Of a stretch of DNA of 64,000 nucleotides, positions 1-9,505 are shown piece after piece. Source of the stretch: Liquidambar formosana (taxonomy: Eukaryota > Streptophyta > Magnoliopsida > Saxifragales > Altingiaceae); NCBI GenBank assembly GCA_039720395.1, contig CM077824.1, positions 22,468,013-22,532,012 on the forward strand, in the 5' to 3' direction. Below the pieces are notes generated by a model. It saw only the letters and a program-made list of their open reading frames with translations. It was not told where the DNA came from and did no database searches. Within the stretch, counting starts at the first letter, position 1, and each line of letters opens with the position of its first letter. Made by a program: the position numbers and the translations under genes.

Positions 1-2070
1 CGTAAACCTAGCTTATCTCACCTTCGTGTTTGGGGTTGTCCTGCTGAGATTAGAATTTATAATCCACTAGAAAAGAAATTGGACCCTAGATCCACTCCCG
101 GTTTTTTCATTGGGTATCCAGACAGATCTAAAGGATATAGGTTTTACTGTCCTAATCGCAGCACTAGGATTGTTGAATCTATCACTGCAAAATTTTTAGA
201 GAATGATACAAGTCATAGTGGGAGTTCCACAGTGAGAGAAGTTGTTCTTAAGCCAGAAAGAATTGTAGTACCTGTACCTATTGTGCAAGAGAGGATTATT
301 CCTCAAACTGTTGAGAGGGTAAATGTAGAACCAGTTCAGCAGATTGATCCTCCAAATCCTCCAGAGCATGTTGAGCCAGTTGTTGCTGCACCCGTTAGGA
401 AATCCCAACGAGAAAGGAGATCTGCATTGCCTGATGATTACATTGTTTACTTGTTAGAGAATGATTTTAATATAGGTCACCGTGTTGATCCTTTTTCATA
501 TAGTCAAGCCATTGCTAGTCTTGAATCAGAAAAATGGCTTGAAGCAATGAAAGATGAGATGCGGTCTATGGAGCATAACGATGTTTGGGATTTGGTGGAG
601 ATTCCTTCAAGTGTTAAACCAATTGGGTGCAAATGGGTATTCAAAACCAAGATGGATTCGAGAGGGAAAGTTGAACGACACAAGGCTAGATTAGTAGCTA
701 AGGGCTTCACTCAACGAGAGGGCATTGACTACAATGAGACTTTTTCCCCTGTTTCATCAAAGGATTCTTTCAGGATTATTATGGCAATAGTGGCTCATTT
801 TGATCTAGAGTTGCATCAAATGGATGTCAAGACAGCTTTCTTGAATGGGAATCTTCATGAAGATGTTTACATGCGTCAGCCTGAGGGTTTTGAAGTGAAA
901 GGCAAGGAAAGTATGGTGTGTAAATTGAAGAAATCCATATATGGGCTCAAACAAGCGTCTCGACAGTGGTATTTAAAATTTGATGAGGTAGTGACATCAC
1001 TTGGTTTTGTTGAAAACATTATGGACCAGTGCATTTATCTTAAGGTCAGTGGGAGGAAATTTATTTTTCTTGTGTTATATGTTGATGATATTTTGCTTGC
1101 TAGCAGTGACTTGGGATTGCTTCATGAGACCAAACACTTATTGTCTTCTCATTTTGAAATGAAAGATCTTGGTGAGGCTTCTTTTGTGCTTGGTATTGAG
1201 ATTCATCGTGATAGGTCTCGAGGGTTTTTAGGTCTTTCTCAAAGGGCATATATTGATCGTGTCCTTGAGAAGTTTAATATGAAGACTTGTGCACCTGGTG
1301 ATGTTCCCATTGTTGTAGATGATAAGCTTAACAAGAACCAGTGTCCTCGGAATGAGGTGGAAAGAGCAGCAATGAAGAAATATCCGTATGCTAGTGCTGT
1401 TGGGAGTTTGATGTATGCTCAGGTTTGCACTAGGCCAGATATTGCATATGCTGTGAGTGTGCTTAGCAGGTTTCAGTCCAACCCGGGTAAGGAACATTGG
1501 CAAGCAGCAAAGAAAGTTATGAGGTATTTGCAGAAAACAAAGCATGTTATGCTTACATATAAGCGGTCTGATAGACTTGAGGTAGTAGGTTATTCAGATT
1601 CTGATTTTGCTGGTTGTCGAGATGATTTTAAATCTACCTCAGGTTATGTTTTTCTTTTGGCTGGAGGAGCTATTTCTTGGAAAAGTGCCAAACAAACTCT
1701 TGTGACGTCTTCTACTATGCAAGCAGAGTTTATAGCTTGTTATTGGGCTACAATACAAGCTGTTTGGTTGCAAAATTTTATTTCTGGGCTCAGAGTAGTT
1801 GATTCCATTTCCAGACCCATCACCATATTTTGTGATAATAGTGCTGCAGTGTTCTTTTCAAAGAACAATAAAAATTTGAATGGTTCTAAACACATAGACA
1901 TTAAGTATTTGATAGTCAGAGAAAAAGTTAAGGAAGGGCAGACACTAGTAGAGCATATAGATACAGAGGAAATGATTGCTGATCCATTAACCAAAGGTCT
2001 TCACCCTAAATTTTTCAAGAAACATGTTATAGCTATGGGTATTGTGGATGACTTTGATGTACTTGGTTAG
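1..2070 (+). CDS. Ty1/copia polyprotein, C-terminal part (integrase C-term, RT, RNase H)
   Basis: The reading frame is open from base 1, so this is a partial CDS without its start; an apparent start at base 79 is only an internal TTG. The first 45 residues match the copia integrase C-terminal region (LRVWGCPAE, then FFIGYP). The RT follows with GCKWVFKTK, ARLVAKGFTQREGIDY, QMDVKTAFLNG and the catalytic LYVDDILLAS at about 1075-1105. RNase H has YSDSDFAGC, STSGYVFLLAG, the SSTMQAEF segment and the closing IADPLTKGL. No internal stop or frameshift is seen, so this copy is fairly young. The protein would copy element RNA into cDNA and integrate it. The last residues form the normal C-terminus of the family. 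Confidence 0.93.
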   Translation, partial: RKPSLSHLRVWGCPAEIRIYNPLEKKLDPRSTPGFFIGYPDRSKGYRFYCPNRSTRIVESITAKFLENDTSHSGSSTVREVVLKPERIVVPVPIVQERIIPQTVERVNVEPVQQIDPPNPPEHVEPVVAAPVRKSQRERRSALPDDYIVYLLENDFNIGHRVDPFSYSQAIASLESEKWLEAMKDEMRSMEHNDVWDLVEIPSSVKPIGCKWVFKTKMDSRGKVERHKARLVAKGFTQREGIDYNETFSPVSSKDSFRIIMAIVAHFDLELHQMDVKTAFLNGNLHEDVYMRQPEGFEVKGKESMVCKLKKSIYGLKQASRQWYLKFDEVVTSLGFVENIMDQCIYLKVSGRKFIFLVLYVDDILLASSDLGLLHETKHLLSSHFEMKDLGEASFVLGIEIHRDRSRGFLGLSQRAYIDRVLEKFNMKTCAPGDVPIVVDDKLNKNQCPRNEVERAAMKKYPYASAVGSLMYAQVCTRPDIAYAVSVLSRFQSNPGKEHWQAAKKVMRYLQKTKHVMLTYKRSDRLEVVGYSDSDFAGCRDDFKSTSGYVFLLAGGAISWKSAKQTLVTSSTMQAEFIACYWATIQAVWLQNFISGLRVVDSISRPITIFCDNSAAVFFSKNNKNLNGSKHIDIKYLIVREKVKEGQTLVEHIDTEEMIADPLTKGLHPKFFKKHVIAMGIVDDFDVLG

Positions 2071-2685
2071 TGGGAGGTTCTTTGTAAGGACCCATTAAGT
2101 TTTGATTAATAAAATAATTTTTGTTCTATGTGTTTTATATTATTATGATTGTGCACATAAAGTATGTTTGATGTCAATTTTGAGAATATGATTTATACCA
2201 TGTACTTATGTCTTATTGCTGTGACATCAATAAAGATCTCGAGATATAAAGTAAAGACATAAGAGTCTCATTGGAGACATGTGGGCTTCGATTAGAAGCA
2301 TAAAGGCTTCCTTGTGAGGCATAAAGAGGTTTTATGAGAAACCATAAAGAGGACCAAAAATGAATTTAGCAAAATTTTGATCACTTTTAGTATGCTATTT
2401 TCATGTCACACTTACTCATCATTTAAAATCCATGTTGATAGGGATATTAGCATTTGTGACCGTGGAATGGTCTTATATCACTAAATGATGTAATGGCTTC
2501 CATGATTCGATGTTCGTATTCTTATTGGACCGGATTAGAATGCTAAGGTGTTTTCATTCAGGCTATATGTATGTGTGGCCACTTAAGTTATTCAACCCGA
2601 GAGTCATTTTCAAATAAAATATATATGTATGTATTATTTTATTGTTATAAATCAAATAACAATCAATGTAGCCCAAGTGGGAGAA
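2071..2685 (+). other. Copia 3' untranslated region and polypurine tract
   Basis: AT-rich non-coding DNA between the pol stop and the LTR. A second purine-rich GTGGGAGG lies just after the stop. The tract AAGTGGGAGAA directly before TGTTAG at 2686 is the expected plus-strand primer site. Confidence 0.6.
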
Positions 2686-3145
2686 TGTTAGTATTTTTAT
2701 GTGGGCTTTACATTGATTGGGTTTTCAGATTGCTAAAAACGGGTTGATATGTAGCCTGATATGATATACGGTATAGCCCAATAAATTATGTGATCAATTA
2801 AGTATTTGGGCTCTAGTGCACCTTGGTCCATGATGAGGGATTATAAAGTGTGGGCCTATTCCTTGTACATCAAGGAGTCCATAATGGGAAAGACTCCATA
2901 AAGTTTCTTTATAAATAGGCCAGGTCCCCTCTACACTCCACAAGTTGAAAACCCTAGTAGCCTGTCCCATTGGTGGCTGCATAAAGTAAGAGGAGCAAGT
3001 ACAGGAAGACCAGCCTTCTGACAGTTTCTTTTGCAGAGAATTACTAGCGTGTTATTATGGCTTCCGCAGGTACGCGCTTATTATTTAATTGTTATTAATA
3101 TTTTGTGTTCTAGTTTTCTAGTATGGATTTAATATTATTCTATCA
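2686..3145 (+). repeat. 3' LTR of the copia element
   Basis: Begins TGTTAG directly after the polypurine tract and plausibly ends in TATCA at 3145 (about 460 bp). A TATA box (TTATAAATA) sits at about 2909-2917. The right end is inferred from the TG...CA rule only, because the partner LTR is outside the window. Confidence 0.55.
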
Positions 3146-3362
3146 GGCTATTCTTCCATTGTTCTTGCGAGACTCCTAGTTCAGACCAGACTGCATCTAG
3201 AACCCTTGAAACAGGATCTAGAGCTTCTTAATCTCTTTGGTGGATCTATGATTAGTTAATGATTACCCACTCACTTGCAATTCGAGTTAGAAGTTTAGTA
3301 CGTGACTGGGAACGCTCAGGTAAATACAATTTACATTGTTTGGATGGACGATGTTATCAAAA

Positions 3363-3945
3363 AGACTCAAAATCTACCCTAGTGTACAGTGGGCGTGCAG
3401 GTGATATGTACATGTGATGAATTGACTATGTTCAAGCTGTCCTAATTACAGAACACGACCTTATATGGAAGGAAGGGAAAAGATTTGCTCGATGGGAGCA
3501 AACAAACTAGACTCATGGTGTTGCAATTGAATGCAGAAAAAAAAAAATACTTCAAAAATCTGCCCTAGTGTGCACTGGGGGCGGACATGGAATGTGCATT
3601 GTGTTGACTCAAACCTATCCCATTTGGGATTATGCATTGTATGGATGCAAGGTGACATGCCTATTCAAAGCGAACAAACTACGGAAGAGTGAAACTCTGG
3701 TTAGACTCTGGTCGGGATTCCAACTTATGAATCATATGTAGACTCAAAACTTCCCCAGTGTACACTGGGGGTACGAGGGGTATGCACATGTAAAGAATTT
3801 ATTATTGACCCAAAATGCCTAGATAACCTCATGCAAATGAATGACAAACGATTTGTTCAGAGAAAACAAATGTTCTTGACTCATGATGTTAAAGTGGAGG
3901 TGAAGAATGGACTAAAAAATCTGCCCCAATTTACACTGGGTCCCA
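3363..3945. repeat. Degenerate tandem array, unit about 185 bp, four copies
   Basis: Four diverged units each carry a core like CCCTAGTGTACACTGGGGG followed by a TGTACATG-like segment. The cores lie near 3377, 3563, 3753 and 3924, a period of roughly 170-190 bp. Text between cores is also shared (ACAAAC..., GACTCAAAA before each core). The third core contains a perfect 18-bp palindrome at 3753-3770. No ORF is involved. Confidence 0.6.
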
Positions 3946-4055
3946 CCCATTGTACCATAGGATTATGGTACCTTGGGCATTAGTGGGTTATGTGGTACAT
4001 TAGACCAATGGACAAAATACTACCCCCAATGCATGGTGCTGTAATCTATGATGTT
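3935..4055. repeat. MITE-like inverted-repeat element, copy 1
   Basis: Shares about 65 bp with 43030-43093: CATTAGTGGG near the middle and CCCCCAATGCATGGTGCTG at the right end. In the second copy the two halves are clear inverted repeats; here the left arm is more diverged. Confidence 0.45.
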
Positions 4056-4617
4056 GTAAGCATTGAATTACTTTTATTACTCATTTCAGATCTACATATG
4101 TGTATCATGATGTTGTTTGACTTTAAGATTGCAAAAGCATCTCAACTATTTTAAAATTCAGGTTGGTCACCAATTTATTCTCTTCTTGGATTATGAAGCT
4201 TATACTACCCATCACTTTAGTTGGGGATTTTTATATCTTAATAATGATTTAGCAAGTTGTTTGCCTTTAATCTTTGTTTCGATTTACTGTGAAATCAATT
4301 TTTGTAGTTTCTTTGATTATTAGGTTTCATTGATTATGCAATCCATTTAAACTAAATTTAAGAATGTATACTCTAATTAACAAACGGATGAAACCATGCA
4401 AATTACATTTTATTTTATTTTTTTTCTTGTCTTTTCTCAGAAACCAAACGGATTGTTGGTGTTTTTGCTACGTTAGGCTACAGGAGAAATCGAAGGAGAT
4501 GAAAAGTAAATGGGAACACAACAAACTGTTGGCGTTTCGGAATTGTTTTTGGAATTGGTGAAGCTGATACTGACACGTTATTTATTTTCTTTTTTAATAT
4601 GTTCTTTAAGATGCCTT

Positions 4618-4683
4618 TCTCAGGGAAAGGGCATTCTACAGCAGCATCACCTTATTGATGGCATCAACAATATCTCAGCCCAG
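4618..4683 (+). pseudogene. Sucrose-synthase-like exon scrap
   Basis: In one frame the stretch reads SQGKGILQQHHLID, then about 8 more residues. This closely resembles the N-terminal QGKGILQPHHLIDEL motif of plant sucrose synthases (the SUS2/SUS3-type form). It ends directly at a consensus splice donor GTGAGT at 4684. No other sucrose synthase exon is recognisable within 4 kb on either side, so it looks like a captured or relic exon fragment rather than a gene. The match is short and made from memory of the family, so it stays tentative. Confidence 0.35.
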
Positions 4684-5399
4684 GTGAGTTCTTCTTCTGC
4701 TTTGCTACGTCCTTCGGGTTTTTTTTTTTTTTTTTTTTTTTTTTGGGTGCACCTAATCAATGCATAAGGAACTTACCATGACCATTCAGATTGCCTGCAA
4801 GCTATTCTTTCTGCTACCCATTCCACCCATGTTGTAAATTCATGGTAAATCTCTCACTCTCTCTATATATATAAATGTGTTCTCTATATATAAATGTGTG
4901 TTTGTGTGTGTATATATGTGTGTGTGTGTGCAGGACAAAATTTTTATGCATAATTATTGACACCATTCTTAAGCCATAAGATCCATAATATGAATTGGAG
5001 ACATGGCCAACCTCCACTCACTATCTGATAGATAAATTCAGGTAAAAAATTACATCCTAATCCTTATCTAATATACTTCTATCCACATAATACATATGAG
5101 TTTGCTAATTCATATAATTGATCATGTTTGGATGAACCATTAAACCTTGCCAAATATATTGTCTTCTCATGATTCTTGTCGCAATAAAAGTAGTCCCAAG
5201 CCCACAAAAGAGGAGGAGAGTTGCAGTTGGTAGAATGTCAGGGTAAACCTCCAATTGCACTTTATGAGCTTCACTCTTAAGAATATGCGATTTGTTCAAT
5301 ACCTAGAAAGGATTTGTGCAGTTCAGCGCATAAAGAAAGAAAAGGGTGGGAAGTTTTCATCTTAATTTCAACGCGAAGGAAGCTATGGTAAGGTTCTTA
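4684..5399. other. Intergenic, low complexity
   Basis: Contains a T run (about 4721-4744) and a TA/TG microsatellite (about 4863-4931). No gene or recognisable element is seen in the rest. Confidence 0.5.
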
Positions 5400-5608
5400 G
5401 TGCCTGTTTGGATGAAATTCTGGGAGGCCCAAAATCTCTTTTGATGGCCCATAATCACTTTTAAGAGTGTTTGGATAAAAAGTGAGAAAAGTGATTATAA
5501 GCCCAAAAGAGATTTTGAGACCAATTTACTCAAACTGCCTCTCCCTGATTCTGATTCAGCTTCTGATTCTACTTCTAATTCTACTTTGAAGCTATCCCAA
5601 ACAGGCGC
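5400..5608. mobile_element. Tourist-like (PIF/Harbinger) MITE, 209 bp
   Basis: Terminal inverted repeats GTGCCTGTTTGG at the left and CCAAACAGGCGC at the right (one mismatch when paired) are flanked by TTA at 5397-5399 and 5609-5611. The trinucleotide TTA duplication and CCTGTTTGG ends are typical of Tourist MITEs. There is no coding capacity. The interior also folds back (CTCTTTTGATGG against its partial complement). Confidence 0.8.
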
Positions 5609-5827
5609 TTAATACCTTTTTCTCACTAAATATTCCGATATTTCATAAATCAATATATATAATTCATACTTTTAGCCTGCTTTATGTATGCTTTGAATAG
5701 GGGCAGTGAATTCAGAGTGGTGGAGTCCAACGGTTGAAAAAGCATCAAAAGAGAAACAGAATCACGTGGGCACTCCACTACCAAGCTAATCTTTGTTCTT
5801 TGTGTGACCTTTCGCCTTTTGTTTTTT

Positions 5828-5852
5828 GGGGGGGGGGGGGGGGGGGGGGGGG
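5828..5852 (+). repeat. Homopolymer run of 25 G
   Basis: Uninterrupted G tract followed by AGGGGACG. It may be of uncertain length in the assembly. Confidence 0.8.
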
Positions 5853-5873
5853 AGGGGACGAAGGGACCTTTCC

Positions 5874-5983
5874 CACTTTACTAAAGTGGTAAAGTAAAGC
5901 GGGTTTTGCTGTGAGTGGTAAAAGATGCCACTTTACTAAAGTGGTAAAGTAAAGCGGGTTTTGCTGTGAGTGGTAAAAGATGC
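5874..5983 (+). repeat. Perfect 55-bp tandem duplication
   Basis: Copies at 5874-5928 and 5929-5983 appear identical. Each begins with the odd palindrome CACTTTACTAAAGTG, so each unit can form a short hairpin. Confidence 0.85.
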
Positions 5984-6072
5984 CTGTCACACGGCTTGGA
6001 AAAAACGATCAAAAAGAAGGAAACAAAAGAACATTTCTGGCCCCATCTTTCTTCTTAATTGTAACCTTTGGA

Positions 6073-6105
6073 TTTTGCTTTTGCTTTTGCTTTTGCTTTT
6101 GCTTT
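6073..6105 (+). repeat. TTTTGC microsatellite
   Basis: About five hexamer units. Confidence 0.85.
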
Positions 6106-6439
6106 CATTTAAAACCGTGTGGCTTAGCACCATTCTCCATTTTTCATGTTGATACAATTATAAATTCTCAGTGGGATTAATTGCTGGGGAGTTTACAATG
6201 CTTTATACACACATCCACACTGATGTTCTGATGTAGTTTGTACATTAGCATATTTATTAATATATATTGCAGCTTTGGTTTAGAGGTTATAATATATATA
6301 TCACTTCTTTCGTTTAGAAGTTAATATTGTACATTAGCATATTTATTAATCTGTATCATCTACATCTTTGAGGGAATCTAGGAATCTGCAAGCTTGGCTC
6401 AATAACACAATTGACAAATGGCAAATACGAGTATGCACG

Positions 6440-7927
6440 TGACTCCTTCCTAGTATATATATAAAGGAGGATTGGTTACCTGTAGCTGTGCCACTCGTCA
6501 GTTTCCTTTCTTTTTTCTTTTTATTTTTAAATCACATGCTCAACAGTAAAATAAAGTTGCAGAAAACTTTTTAAAAAAAATTACCTTTTGATGATCATGT
6601 TCCAACTTAATACCAATAAAGGATATAGGCTGTCAACTTACTACAAATTAACTATATACATGCACAAAATGACTACTAATTTCTTTTGTTTCGTATTACA
6701 TTGAAATTTCATCACTAAAACGTAATTTTCGTAAAAAGTTAACTTTTAGTGACTTTTGAGGAAATTGTTTTTTTAGTGACCACTTTCTATCTTAATACCA
6801 AACAAAAGTTATTCTCTGTCAACTTGCAACAAATTGATTGTATATGTGCTTCAAAATTAGTACTAACTTTATTTATTTGGTATTAAGTTAGGAAGTGGTC
6901 ATCAAAAAGTAATTTCCCCAACTTTTTTTTTGGTGTTCACCTTTTTTTCATTCAAATAAATTGTCGCTTGGTATACACTACATATCTCTTTGTTTTCATG
7001 TGGTAGAATCGAAAAACCCACACTGTACAATGTTCAGCCCAAACTTTGTAAAGTAACATATTTATTCGTTTTCTTTATGCCTATTCATCTCCTCTTCTAA
7101 AAAATGAAAGTAAAAAACTATAAATAGTCATAATAAGAAAGAGAGACAGATAGAGGAAAAAATGATTTTTTTTTTTTTTTAATTTTTAAATGACAAGTCG
7201 TAATCTTTAAATTCTCCTGATCTTTCTTCGATGAAAAAAAAATATTTTAATCAAAATTCTTTAAATGGTTTATTACCTAAAATTGAAAGATTTATGCATT
7301 CTCTTATCTTCTCCTTCCCTCTTTGCTCCTCCAGTTCTCTCTCTCTCTCTCTAAACTTTTTTCTCATTTTTTTATGCTCTAATATCAAACAAATTTTTAG
7401 TAGTTTTTCCCCCGATTTTTAACTCTCTATGAAACCCACTAAAAACCCTTATGGAAGATCAATATTCATCGTTGTCATGCATTTTACAATCCACATCGTT
7501 AGATTTCGAGATACTTCGACAACTATACTTGCTTTGGTACATACCAAAATGTCAAAACTATGACCATGAGATGGGCTAAGCTCTAGAAAGTTTTAATCTT
7601 TTTCTACCAAATACCACAATGTGTAAGCTCATTTCAGTTTTTTTTACAAACTTCCACTATTATAAATTAATTGTTTTTCAAAATAATTTGTCATTCTTGG
7701 AAGTATGATTACATTTTGTGTAATACATTACGTTAACATCGCACCAAAGATTATTTTGATTTAACTACTTAATTTATTTTTATTTGTATCTTCTAAATTT
7801 AATTGACATATTATATTAACAAATACATTTTATTATTTTATAGAATAAATATTCTATTAAAATTCTAATTTTTTAATAATATTATTTTTATAAATAAATC
7901 TGTGCATCTCACAGGTTTTGCATCTAG
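6440..7927 (+). mobile_element. Candidate non-autonomous Helitron
   Basis: The 3' end shows a small hairpin (CTGTG at 7900, loop, CACAG to 7914), nine bases, then CTAG at 7924-7927 followed by T. This is the Helitron 3' rule (hairpin then CTRR, insertion before T). About 1.5 kb upstream, the segment near 6448-6475 (TATATATAAAGGAGGATTGG) resembles plant Helitron 5' ends. There are no TIRs, no target duplication and no Rep/helicase ORF. The exact 5' base is not certain. Confidence 0.4.
6585..6918. repeat. Two related MITE-like copies
   Basis: 6761-6800 and 6880-6918 are imperfect inverted repeats of about 40 bp (ACCACTTTCTATCTTAATACC against its complement). A second, diverged copy of the same text lies at about 6588-6705. 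Both share CTGTCAACTT and TATATACATGC/TATATGTGC-like segments. They fall inside the candidate Helitron. Confidence 0.5.
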
Positions 7928-8124
7928 TGATTTTTAAAGACTGAGGAAGCATGGGGCCAGGTTACTATTTATCAGTCAAGGATGGTGGGCTGGAATCTCT
8001 TACTAGTGACTAGTACAAAAAGACTTTCTTTTCACAAAGGGCTGTGCTAATCAAATCATGACCGTAAATGGGTTATCATCTTCTTAGAAAATATTCATTT
8101 TTTATTATTTTTTGTGATCATGAT

Positions 8125-8545
8125 TGTCATTATCATGCAATCATTTTCCTTTCACAAAAAATGGCACAATCCCGAGTAGTTAATCCATCCTATTGATATC
8201 CATTGGAAGGAGATCCACAAGGAGCGGAGAAATATCTTCCAAGTTTCCAATCCGAGTGTAAAGTGTGGGGACATTTTTGACAAGTCTTTTAGGGTAGCAA
8301 AAATGAGGAAGGCAGGCAAGAAGGAAGGAATGACAGTCTGTCATGCAGTCGATCATTTCCCTTTCACAAATAGTGGTCTAACCGTCTAATACCAAGAAAT
8401 TAATCCACCTATTGATATCCATATCGGAAGGAGATCCACAAGGAGCGGAGAAATATCTTCCATGTTTCCAATCCGAGTGCAAGTGTGGGGACGTTTTTGA
8501 CTAGTCTTTTAGAGTAGGAAAAATGAGGAAGGGAGGAAGGAGAGA
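8125..8545 (+). repeat. Approximately 209-bp tandem duplication upstream of the WAK gene
   Basis: Two long similar blocks lie at about 8133-8340 and 8342-8555. Shared landmarks are CATGCA(A/G)TC, CCTTTCACAAA, TATTGATATCCAT, GGAGATCCACAAGGAGCGG and AGTCTTTTAG. The second copy ends about 110 nt before the chosen WAK start, so the duplicated block probably includes promoter or 5' leader sequence. Confidence 0.75.
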
Positions 8546-8664
8546 AAAGGGGAAGAATGGAGAGAGTTAAGTTAGGGAATAATTATGCCCATTTTTCTTA
8601 TAATTGGGTGTGAGGACATTTCATGCAGTTTGCTAAGTCTCCAATATTCTCCCACACAAGAGAA

Positions 8665-9505
8665 ATGGTTAGTCAATCGGTGCTTCACATCATGTTAATA
8701 TGCCTATCCAAATTAGCATTAGCACTAGCAGCATCTCTAGCAAAGCCTGGTTGTCAAGAGAAGTGTGGAGAGGTTATCATTCCTTACCCATTTGGAATTG
8801 GAGCACGTTGTTACATCCATAAGGATTTCGAAATAACTTGCAACCACACTTTCACCCCTCCCAAGCCTTTCATAAATAGCATCGGTACTCTTGAGCTGCT
8901 GGAAGTTTCATTAATAGAAGGAACTGTTCGCGTAAACAGTCCATTAATTTCTTCAAATTGTTCCAATAGGACAAATGTTGAAGACGTCTACTTGTCTGGC
9001 CGCCCCTTTTATTTCTCGGTCACCAAAAATAGATTCACCGCCGTGGCTTGTGACAACCTTGCCTTAATGAAACGCGGGGACACAACTATTGCAGGGTGCC
9101 TGTCAATTTGCAGCGACGTCGGTACGAACGATAGTGGTTGCCATGGCATCAACTGCTGCCAAACCACAATCCCGCCATCTAGGTGGTTCATCAATGCATC
9201 TTTCGAAAGCATTGATCCCAAAAACGATCGTGGCGGATGCAAGACTGCGTTCATGGTTGACCAAGAATGGTTCACTTCTAATGCAATCGATCTCCATGCC
9301 GTGCAAGAGTGGAACTATGTTCCCGTGGTGATAGATTGGGGGATATTTTTTGGGACATGTGGATCATTCGCAACAATGAATGCCTCGAAAGAAAGTAGCT
9401 TGTGTGGCTTTAATGCTCACTGCCGTCCACTGAATGAAAGCCGAAAGCTATGTTCTTGCAACGAGGGCTATGAAGGAAACCCATATCTGCGGCAAGGGTG
9501 TCAAG
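8665..9505 (+). CDS. WAK exon 1: signal peptide, GUB_WAK domain, first EGF-like part
   Basis: Open frame to the donor AAG|GTAAAC at 9505/9506. Without splicing it would read into intron to a stop at 9580-9582. Many cysteines follow the GUB_WAK pattern, including [13 protein letters not shown] before the splice. The start at 8665 is preferred because it puts the hydrophobic stretch [20 protein letters not shown] at the very N-terminus. Confidence 0.88.

Larger units (their letters stand above)
1..3145 (+). mobile_element. Ty1/copia retrotransposon, 3' part (5' end outside window)
   Basis: An open copia pol frame runs from the first base of the window to 2070. It is followed by a non-coding 3' region, a polypurine tract (about 2675-2685, AAGTGGGAGAA) and a 3' LTR starting TGTTAG at 2686. 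The order integrase, RT, RNase H is diagnostic for copia. The 5' LTR, gag, protease and most of the integrase lie upstream of the window, so the target duplication cannot be tested. Confidence 0.9.

Noticed and set aside
8623..8664. Upstream in-frame ATG as WAK start
   Set aside because: Would place 14 polar residues before the signal peptide; kept only as an alternative.
9009..9331. Overlapping open frames on both strands over WAK exon 1
   Set aside because: Shadows of the real frame, without recognisable motifs.
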